A stretch of DNA of 5,260 nucleotides from positions 1 to 5,260 of the forward strand of contig JAGAAM010000097.1 of NCBI GenBank assembly GCA_017615235.1, given 5' to 3'. This stretch comes from Clostridia bacterium. GTDB taxonomy: Bacteria > Bacillota_A > Clostridia > Oscillospirales > CAG-382. Below the pieces are notes generated by a model that had not been told where the DNA came from, did no database searches, and saw only the letters and a list, made by a program, of their open reading frames with translations. Below, in pieces: positions 1 to 4,930 of this stretch (positions are counted from its first letter, which is position 1; the number at the start of each line of letters is the position of its first letter). A program made the position numbers and the translations under genes.

Positions 1-22
1 GGTCTTCTAATATGTTCGGCAT
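1..22 (-). CDS. start of a minus-strand gene, cut by window edge
   Basis: Reading the minus strand leftward from base 22 gives ATG followed by codons for P-N-I-L-E-D before the window ends. An AGGAGG site (complement of CCTCCT at 30-35) sits 7 bases before this ATG, an ideal Shine-Dalgarno sequence and spacing, so a real start codon is likely even though only seven residues are visible. The beginning MPNILED resembles the N-terminus of small proteins often carried on Firmicutes mobile elements (the DUF6809-like group), but seven residues cannot support an assignment. The gene diverges from the HNH-MATE transcription unit. A longer overlapping minus-strand frame (7-210) reads through the same AGGAGG site and is less convincing. 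Confidence 0.55.
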
Positions 23-29
23 GAGGTTT

Positions 30-35
30 CCTCCT
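30..35 (-). promoter_or_regulatory. ribosome binding site of the leftward gene
   Basis: CCTCCT on the plus strand is AGGAGG on the minus strand, 7 bases before the ATG at 22-20. It is a perfect match to the anti-Shine-Dalgarno sequence and is the main reason for calling a gene leaving the left edge. Confidence 0.6.
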
Positions 36-108
36 GTTGTTTCTTATGATCCATGGAGGAAAAATGCGCGCAGGTGCCGTAAACACTTGATTTTCTTGCG
101 GTTTGGCC

Positions 109-152
109 AAATCCGTTATCTCCACTCGGACCATAACGGATTTGAGTTATGG
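109..152. repeat. two overlapping, mutually exclusive inverted repeats
   Basis: AAATCCGTTAT (109-119) and ATAACGGATTT (133-143) form a perfect 11-bp inverted repeat around a 13-base spacer. The right arm overlaps a second perfect repeat, CCATAAC (131-137) with GTTATGG (146-152), so an RNA could fold one or the other but not both. A T-rich run follows at 160-170, so on the plus strand the second hairpin could act as a weak terminator, although seven bases separate stem and T-run. On the minus strand the same sequence lies in the upstream region of the leftward gene and could be a leader switch or operator. No protein gene is convincing between 23 and 485. Confidence 0.5.
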
Positions 153-177
153 ACACTCGTTTTTTTGTTTTTACTAC

Positions 178-206
178 TTGCTTTTTTTGTAATCGTGTGA
201 TATAAT
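178..206 (+). promoter_or_regulatory. sigma-A-type promoter for the HNH-MATE unit
   Basis: A -35-like TTGCTT (178-183) is separated by exactly 17 bases from a perfect TATAAT (201-206). The -10 box is extended by TG at 198-199. The predicted transcription start is near 213, giving a 5' leader of about 270 bases before the HNH start codon. Consensus quality and spacing make this the strongest promoter in the left half of the window; activity is inferred. Confidence 0.65.
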
Positions 207-212
207 TCACAC
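195..212. promoter_or_regulatory. palindromic operator centred on the -10 box
   Basis: GTGTGA (195-200) and TCACAC (207-212) are perfect inverted arms that flank TATAAT (201-206) with nothing left over. A dimeric repressor bound here would cover the -10 box directly. The palindrome is seen in the sequence; the operator role is inference, and no regulator gene is visible in the window. Confidence 0.45.
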
Positions 213-384
213 AAAGTGAATAGCGACTTAAGCGGTTGCTCTTGCAATCGGGAAACTTACTGTGAACTTGACAGACTCACAGTAACTTCCGGCAAATGCA
301 CTTTTGGTCGCAGACTCGTCAAATGATGAGACTATTGTCGTCTTTTTTTGTCGTCTGCGCTTAAGTGCAGGCGTTTCTTTTTTG
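213..384 (+). ncRNA. structured 5' leader with attenuator architecture
   Basis: From the predicted start near 213 the RNA can form a string of hairpins. One pairs 233-239 with 244-250 (UCUU loop). Immediately next to it, 251-290 pairs GGAA with TTCC and a perfect nine-base TTACTGTGA (257-265) with TCACAGTAA (277-285). A third pairs 315-320 with 325-330. An intrinsic terminator (352-384) ends the leader before any long gene. Two upstream segments can compete for the terminator's 5' arm: CGCAGAC (309-315) with GTCTGCG (353-359), and ACTTAAGCG (226-234) with CGCTTAAGT (358-366). This is the layout of transcription attenuation (riboswitch-, protein- or ribosome-controlled). No known riboswitch class or T-box motif is recognised. 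It could instead be a roughly 170-nt small RNA. Fold energies were not computed. Confidence 0.45.
352..384 (+). terminator. intrinsic terminator inside the HNH-MATE leader
   Basis: Bases 352-360 pair with 365-373 through nine pairs, including two G-U wobbles (354-371 and 359-366), closing a TTAA loop at 361-364. The stem is followed directly by the T-rich run TTTCTTTTTTG (374-384). It lies downstream of a strong promoter and about 100 bases upstream of the HNH start codon, so it would stop transcription before the genes unless relieved. Confidence 0.6.
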
Positions 385-485
385 TCCGTTCGCAATCTGT
401 CATATAGGGGGTTTTTGCTTTCTTCTGTCACCTTATACTGCAAGTACTAAGGTTCAATCAAAACTATAAATTAGGGAGAAGAACA

Positions 486-806
486 ATGTCTAAGTATTCA
501 ATCAAAAAACTCTGGAACGAGTTTTTCGGAACAAAAGATGAAGTGTTCGATTATGCCGGCAGAAGAATGTTGAAATCCGCTTGCGGAAATTCAAACAGTG
601 CATATCAACCGACTATCGATCACATCCGACCCATATCTGACGGCGGTAAAGACACAAAAGCAAATATAGTTATTTGTCATTACTCTACCAATGCAGAAAA
701 AGCAAACAGTTTTCCTCATTGGAAAGCCAACGGTTTCCGATTCCATGCCAGAAGAGTAAAAGGTTTGACAAACGGATATGAAATCATAGAAGAAAGGAAG
801 TTGTGA
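486..806 (+). CDS. small stand-alone HNH endonuclease-like protein
   Basis: The 106-residue product carries an HNH nuclease core. D45-H46 in the TIDHIRPIS segment is the general-base strand and metal-binding start, N60 sits in the ANIVICH stretch, and N69 lies in the STNAEKAN segment at the usual place of the last H/N residue. Such beta-beta-alpha-metal folds cut or nick DNA. Paired zinc-binding CxxC motifs are absent; only C33 and C64 are present. Outside the core there is a short basic C-terminal part (HARRVKG). AGGGAG at 473-478, 7 bases before the ATG, supports the start. The stop is 3 bases before the MATE start, so the two genes are probably cotranscribed and translationally coupled. 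The gene and its leader are more AT-rich than downstream genes, suggesting acquisition. No phage, intein or intron context is seen, and its substrate and its link to an efflux pump are unknown. Confidence 0.75.
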   Translation: MSKYSIKKLWNEFFGTKDEVFDYAGRRMLKSACGNSNSAYQPTIDHIRPISDGGKDTKANIVICHYSTNAEKANSFPHWKANGFRFHARRVKGLTNGYEIIEERKL

Positions 807-809
807 GAG

Positions 810-2135
810 ATGTTTTCCAAAATCAAGCGTTCACTCCGCCATATCAACTTACGCTTATACCTTGCGCTGCTTGTTCTCGGTCTCTGCCCGGCGATATACA
901 CGACGCTCCGCACCTTTTTCCTCGGCCAGCTGCCCGGTGACTGGTCGTACTCGATCGCGGGACAACTCAGCTGGGTCAATCTGATCTATGAGATAGTGAA
1001 CGAGGCGATCATTCTGCCGCTGTTCTTCTTTATCGGGAAAGTCGTTTCCGATAAAAAGGAGTTCACCAACCGCGTCAAAACGGGACTTTTGATCTCTCTT
1101 TGCGCCTATTCGATCCTTTCGGTACTGATCTTGCTTTTTGCGGAGCCGCTGCTTTCGGCTATGGCGACTTCGCCCGAAATCATAGGAGAGTCCGCCGAAT
1201 ATATCCGCATCGAGGCGGTCGCCAATATCTTCGGGATACTTTTCAGTTTTGTTTCCGTTGCGCTTGTATCTCTCGGGAAAGACCGCTTTGTCTACATACT
1301 GACCGGAGTCAAGCTTGTTCTTTGCGTCGTTTCGGATACGTTTCTTGTATCGGCGCTGCCGATCTCGCTGAACCTCGGCGTAAACGGGATCGGCGTCTCC
1401 AATATTATCGTGAACGCCCTGCTCTTCATAACAGCCGTCATCATCCTTGCAAAACAGGGGTGCCGCGTTTTCAGCCGCGGAAAGCTGTCGTTTGCGTGGG
1501 CGAAGGATTTTGCGAAGATCGGCGGGATATCGGGACTGGAATCCTTTGTGCGCAATATTGCATATATGCTGATGGTCTCCCGTATGGTGAATATGGTAGG
1601 CGAGCAGGGAACGTACTGGGTCGCAAACAACTTCATCTGGGGATGGATGCTTCTGCCGGTGATCCAACTCGGAGAACTCATCAAGCAGGAAACAGCCAAA
1701 GATGAAAATGCGATCAACAACAATTCACTCGGATATTTTTCCATTACCGCGATCGTATGCGTGCTTTGGACGGTCCTGATCCCGACATACAAACCTTTTA
1801 TGCAGTACGTTCTCGGCTATTCCGACGCGGATAAGCTCTTCGAACTTGTTATGGTCCTGTTCGGTTTTTACGTTCTGTACGCCGTTCAGAACGTGTTTGA
1901 CTGCACGTTCTACGGCAGAGGCAAAACAAATTATATGCTGTTTGAGTCGGTCGTGACCAACACGGTCTATTACGGCTTATTCTTCGTTTTATACCTCACG
2001 GGGGTATGGGAGCCGACCCTCATCGGTATTGCTCTGATGTTCGGGATCGGCAACGCTTTCGACAGCGTCGTCTCCGGGATCGCCTACGCGTACTTCCTTA
2101 AGAAAAACAAATACAACATATTATCCGTCAAATGA
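810..2135 (+). CDS. MATE-family multidrug/cation efflux transporter
   Basis: The 441-residue protein is almost entirely hydrophobic, with about twelve membrane segments near residues 14-34, 55-77, 91-110, 131-155, 161-181, 190-213, 233-260, 268-285, 310-325, 345-360, 377-397 and 402-430. Length and the two-times-six-helix layout fit the MATE family, inner-membrane antiporters that expel drugs or metabolites using Na+ or H+ gradients. The segment around 180-200 (LPISLNLGVNGIGVSNIIVN) is typical of the end of the first MATE half. The start has GAAAGGAAG (792-800) as ribosome binding site inside the end of the HNH gene, nine bases before the ATG. It is the last gene of its unit, ending just before a strong terminator. 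Drug or metabolite specificity cannot be read from sequence. A related MOP-superfamily flippase role is a less likely alternative. Confidence 0.85.
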   Translation: MFSKIKRSLRHINLRLYLALLVLGLCPAIYTTLRTFFLGQLPGDWSYSIAGQLSWVNLIYEIVNEAIILPLFFFIGKVVSDKKEFTNRVKTGLLISLCAYSILSVLILLFAEPLLSAMATSPEIIGESAEYIRIEAVANIFGILFSFVSVALVSLGKDRFVYILTGVKLVLCVVSDTFLVSALPISLNLGVNGIGVSNIIVNALLFITAVIILAKQGCRVFSRGKLSFAWAKDFAKIGGISGLESFVRNIAYMLMVSRMVNMVGEQGTYWVANNFIWGWMLLPVIQLGELIKQETAKDENAINNNSLGYFSITAIVCVLWTVLIPTYKPFMQYVLGYSDADKLFELVMVLFGFYVLYAVQNVFDCTFYGRGKTNYMLFESVVTNTVYYGLFFVLYLTGVWEPTLIGIALMFGIGNAFDSVVSGIAYAYFLKKNKYNILSVK

Positions 2136-2153
2136 TTTGATGCCCTATGTATC

Positions 2154-2182
2154 GGAGCAGGTTCGCCTGCTCCTTTGTGTTT
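2154..2182 (+). terminator. intrinsic terminator after the MATE gene
   Basis: GGAGCAGG (2154-2161) and CCTGCTCC (2166-2173) form a perfect eight-base stem closed by a stable TTCG tetraloop, followed by TTTGTGTTT (2174-2182). It begins 19 bases after the MATE stop codon and separates this unit from the NHLM export operon. Confidence 0.85.
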
Positions 2183-2209
2183 ATCCTTCTTATTCGCGTC
2201 CTTCTCCGT

Positions 2210-2228
2210 CGCCGCCGCGGCGCTTTTT
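2210..2228 (+). terminator. possible weak second terminator (short GC stem plus T5)
   Basis: CGCCG (2210-2214) and CGGCG (2218-2222) can pair over a three-base loop, followed by C and TTTTT (2224-2228). The ten-base CGCCGCGGCG at 2213-2222 is also a DNA palindrome. The stem is short, so this may be only a backup terminator or a chance GC cluster at the edge of the AT-rich stretch. Confidence 0.25.
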
Positions 2229-2262
2229 AAAAACAGTATTACTCTATAATTTTATTAAATAA

Positions 2263-2284
2263 ACAAATATAATCACAAATATAA
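2263..2284. repeat. tandem 10-base direct repeat upstream of the NHLM promoter
   Basis: ACAAATATAA occurs at 2263-2272 and again at 2275-2284, a 12-base period, ending nine bases before the -35 box of the promoter at 2294-2322. Same-face direct repeats just upstream of a promoter often bind response regulators, or this may be an AT-rich UP element. The surrounding 2224-2345 stretch is strongly AT-rich and has no gene. Confidence 0.4.
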
Positions 2285-2293
2285 ACAAAATAC

Positions 2294-2322
2294 TTGATTT
2301 TAATAGAATAATAATGTAGAAT
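2294..2322 (+). promoter_or_regulatory. promoter of the NHLM export operon
   Basis: TTGATT (2294-2299) and TAGAAT (2317-2322) are separated by 17 bases, with TG at 2315-2316 just upstream of the -10 box. The predicted start is near 2329, giving a leader of about 100 bases to the ATG at 2433. It is the best promoter match in the 297-base gap between the MATE gene and the secretion anchor gene. Confidence 0.6.
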
Positions 2323-2379
2323 GACGATGTATTATTGTTTTTTTCAAGCGAACGGCAATAACCGCCGGAGGCGCGACGG

Positions 2380-2407
2380 GATCGCGCTGACGCGCGGATC
2401 GCCGCGC
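2380..2407 (+). other. alternative GC-rich hairpins in the NHLM operon leader
   Basis: Bases 2380-2386 can pair with 2393-2400 (GATC with GATC, then GCG with CGC, one bulge). GCGCGG (2392-2397) can instead pair with CCGCGC (2402-2407) around an ATCG loop. The two share bases and exclude each other. No T-run follows, so neither is a terminator. They lie just before the ribosome binding site GGAG (2420-2423) and could affect mRNA stability or translation. Confidence 0.3.
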
Positions 2408-2432
2408 AATTTGTCATACGGAGTAACGTATC

Positions 2433-2672
2433 ATGGCTGATAACGAAAAAGAAAGATCTATCTTCAGGGAAAAAAGCATCAACAAAGTTTCGAGTCCCGA
2501 ATCGCTGAACGATTATATCAAGGTCACCACTCCGTCGGTCTGGGTGGTCCTTATCGCGCTCGTTGTACTTCTTCTGGGCATCCTCGCCTGGAGTATCTTC
2601 GGCAGGGTAGAGACGCACGATAAAGACGGCAACGTCAAAGAGACCGCCCCGATATCTTACGTTACGAACTGA
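2433..2672 (+). CDS. NHLM-type HlyD membrane anchor, lacking the barrel domain
   Basis: The 79-residue protein has a charged N-terminus and then a segment (about 10-36, FREKSINKVSSPESLNDYIK followed by VTTPSVW) that resembles the conserved N-terminus of the NHLM bacteriocin-system HlyD-family secretion protein. One membrane helix follows at about 36-56, then GRVET and a hydrophilic tail. In full family members this helix leads into a coiled coil and barrel-sandwich adaptor domain several hundred residues long; here the gene stops 22 residues after the helix. Only 46 bases separate the stop from the next gene, so no frameshifted remainder is hidden there. GGAG at 2420-2423, nine bases before the ATG, supports the start. 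The position directly before the peptidase-ABC gene is where the adaptor gene normally sits. It may be a functional mini-anchor that assembles with the transporter, or a degraded gene; the intact reading frame favours the first. Confidence 0.7.
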   Translation: MADNEKERSIFREKSINKVSSPESLNDYIKVTTPSVWVVLIALVVLLLGILAWSIFGRVETHDKDGNVKETAPISYVTN

Positions 2673-2718
2673 CCGTTATCTGATCTGCAACCGATAAGAA
2701 TTTTCGAGTGGGGTCGTT

Positions 2719-4917
2719 ATGGCGCAGAAGAATCTGAAACAGCCGGTCACAAAGGGCAGAGTCAAAGTGCCTGTCATAATGCAGATGGAAGCCCTCGAAT
2801 GCGGGGCGGCCTGCCTTTGCATGATCATGGCTTATTACAATAAATGGGTGCCTCTTGAACAGGTACGGCGCGACTGCGGCGTATCCCGCGACGGAAGCAA
2901 GGCGGGCAATATCCTTAAAGCCGCGCGTAATTACGGTTTTACGGCGAAAGGCTATCGCTACGAGCCGGAAACGCTTCGCGAAAACGGAAAGTTCCCCTGC
3001 ATCATCCATTGGGAATTCAACCATTTCGTGGTCTGCAACGGTTTCAAGGGAAATAAAGTTTATCTTAACGATCCGGCAAAAGGCGATTACTCCGTATCGC
3101 TGGAGACGTTTGACGAAGGTTTTACCGGAGTCTGTCTTATGTTCGAGCCGGACGAAGGTTTCGAACCGAGCGGAAAACCGAAGAGCATCGCCGGTTTCGC
3201 GAAAAAACGCATGAAAGGCGCGGGCGCGGCTTTCGCGTTCGTCGTCATCACGACGGTTATCACCTCGCTGATAGGAATACTCAGCGCGGGCTTTTCACGC
3301 GTGTTCCTCGACGAACTGCTGAGCGGAAAAGAACCCGGCTGGTTCATCCCGTTCCTGATACTGTTCTCCGTCGTGATCTTCATCAACTTGGCCGCCGCCT
3401 GGATACAGGCGATCTATGCGCTGAGGCTTGACGGCAAGATGGCTGTCGTCGGAAACAGCACTTATATGTGGAAGGTCCTTCGTATGCCGATGGACTTCTT
3501 CTCCCAGCGTATGGCGGGCGATATCCAGCAGCGCAAAGAATCCAACGCGACTATTGCGGGGCAGATAGTCAACACTCTCGCGCCGATCGCGCTCAACACG
3601 CTGATGATGATCTTCTATCTCGTGGTTATGCTTCGGTATTCCTGGATCCTCACGCTCGTGGGGCTTGTATCCGTATTCGCCCAGATATTCATCTCGCGTT
3701 ATATTTCCAAAAAACGCGTCAACATCACGCGCGTTATGATGCGCGACAGCGGCAAACTCGCTTCGGCGACGGTTTCCGGCGTCGAGATGATCGAGACGAT
3801 AAAATCGAGCGGCGCCGAAAACGGCTTTTTCGAAAAATGGTCGGGCTATCAGGCTTCGGTCAATACTCAAAGCGTAAGATTCCTTAAGATCAATCAATAC
3901 CTCGGACTTATACCGGGCGTCATCTCCGAAGTAATGAGCATAACCGTGCTTATCCTCGGCGTATGGCTCACGATGAGGGGAGAGTTCACCGTCGGTATGG
4001 TATTCGCTTTTCAGGGGTTCCTCGCCGCGTTCATCGCACCTGCGGCGGCGCTTATCACTTCCGGTCAGCAGATGCAGGAGATGCGTTCGAGCATGGAACG
4101 CATCGAGGACGTCATGGAGTATCCGGACGATCCGGTCTTCGCCTCGCAGGAACAGGCGTCCGCCGAATCCGAGGCGAACGGGGAAGGGTTCGACAAACTC
4201 TCGGGCAACCTTGAGATTAAGAACGTCACGTTCGGGTATTCGAAACTCGCTCCTCCGCTGATCGAGGATTTCAGCCTTGAACTCAAGCAGGGACAAAGGG
4301 TCGCGTTCGTCGGATCGTCGGGATGCGGCAAATCGACGCTTTCAAAACTCATCTCCGGGCTTTACACTCCGTGGAGCGGCGAGATACTGTTCGACGGCAA
4401 GCCCATATCGAAGATCGACCGGAGCGTATTCACCGGTTCAGTGGCGGTCGTCGACCAGGATATAACTCTTTTTGAAGATACAATAGCCAACAACATAAAG
4501 ATGTGGGACAACTCCATCGAGGACTTCGAGGTCATCATGGCGGCGCGCGACGCGCAGATCCACGAGGATATCATGCAGCGCGAAGGCGGCTATCAGTACA
4601 GGATCACCGAGGGAGGCAAGGACTTCTCCGGCGGTCAGCGCCAGCGTATGGAGATCGCAAGGGTACTCGCCCAGGATCCGACGATCATCATCATGGACGA
4701 GGCGACGAGCGCGCTCGACGCCAGGACGGAATATGAAGTCGTCAAGTCTATCAAAGACCGCGGCATTTCCTGCATCGTTATCGCGCACCGGCTTTCGACT
4801 ATCCGCGACTGCGACGAGATCATCGTCCTGGACCACGGAAAAGTGGTCGAGCGAGGCACTCACGATCAACTTATCGCGCTGGACGGCGCCTATAAAGCGC
4901 TCGTCACGTCGGAGTGA
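2719..4917 (+). CDS. NHLM bacteriocin-system peptidase/ABC exporter
   Basis: The 732-residue product is a complete PCAT-type exporter that cleaves a leader peptide on the cytoplasmic side and pumps the core peptide out using ATP. Residues 15-140 form a C39 cysteine peptidase with Q22, C28 (in ECGAAC), H102 (FNHFVV) and D118 (LNDPA), so the catalytic set is intact. Six membrane helices lie near 168-191, 208-233, 283-303, 306-326, 394-418 and 424-446. The ATPase has Y507 in the A-loop, Walker A at 532-540 (GSSGCGKST), Q580, signature FSGGQ (636-640), Walker B ending D660-E661, D667 and H690. The region 471-495 is an acidic linker. The start has only a weak GGGG site (2710-2713), but residue 1 fits just ahead of the peptidase. 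It lies 46 bases after the anchor gene and 13 before the next transporter gene. Family placement as NHLM-type rests on that neighbour order and on resemblance. Confidence 0.9.
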   Translation: MAQKNLKQPVTKGRVKVPVIMQMEALECGAACLCMIMAYYNKWVPLEQVRRDCGVSRDGSKAGNILKAARNYGFTAKGYRYEPETLRENGKFPCIIHWEFNHFVVCNGFKGNKVYLNDPAKGDYSVSLETFDEGFTGVCLMFEPDEGFEPSGKPKSIAGFAKKRMKGAGAAFAFVVITTVITSLIGILSAGFSRVFLDELLSGKEPGWFIPFLILFSVVIFINLAAAWIQAIYALRLDGKMAVVGNSTYMWKVLRMPMDFFSQRMAGDIQQRKESNATIAGQIVNTLAPIALNTLMMIFYLVVMLRYSWILTLVGLVSVFAQIFISRYISKKRVNITRVMMRDSGKLASATVSGVEMIETIKSSGAENGFFEKWSGYQASVNTQSVRFLKINQYLGLIPGVISEVMSITVLILGVWLTMRGEFTVGMVFAFQGFLAAFIAPAAALITSGQQMQEMRSSMERIEDVMEYPDDPVFASQEQASAESEANGEGFDKLSGNLEIKNVTFGYSKLAPPLIEDFSLELKQGQRVAFVGSSGCGKSTLSKLISGLYTPWSGEILFDGKPISKIDRSVFTGSVAVVDQDITLFEDTIANNIKMWDNSIEDFEVIMAARDAQIHEDIMQREGGYQYRITEGGKDFSGGQRQRMEIARVLAQDPTIIIMDEATSALDARTEYEVVKSIKDRGISCIVIAHRLSTIRDCDEIIVLDHGKVVERGTHDQLIALDGAYKALVTSE

Positions 4918-4930
4918 GGGGGTGACATGA

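Noticed and set aside
7..210. Minus-strand 67-residue frame (GTG start) and a plus-strand frame at 12-200 ending in a hydrophobic stretch
   Set aside because: The plus frame's hydrophobic end comes from T-runs. The minus frame passes through inverted repeats and an ideal ribosome binding site for another frame, has no ribosome binding site of its own, and its GTG lies inside the promoter palindrome. I cannot exclude it completely.
268..296. Perfect TTGACA at 268-273 as a second promoter
   Set aside because: It lies in a hairpin loop and no -10-like sequence occurs 16-18 bases downstream.
213..384. CRISPR array, T-box or known riboswitch in the leader
   Set aside because: No regularly spaced repeats, no T-box consensus and no riboswitch core that I can recognise; only CAGACTC occurs twice (272-278 and 311-317).
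415..439. TTGCTT (415-420) and TATACT (434-439) as a promoter just before the HNH gene
   Set aside because: The spacer is only 13 bases, too short for a normal sigma-A promoter; a promoter bypassing the attenuator is therefore not supported.
228..443. Minus-strand 71-residue frame across the leader
   Set aside because: It runs against the structured leader and terminator, has no family resemblance, and no ribosome binding site was seen.
2244..2618. Minus-strand 124-residue frame over the NHLM promoter and anchor gene
   Set aside because: It is the shadow of the plus-strand anchor gene plus an AT-rich tract, with no recognisable domain.
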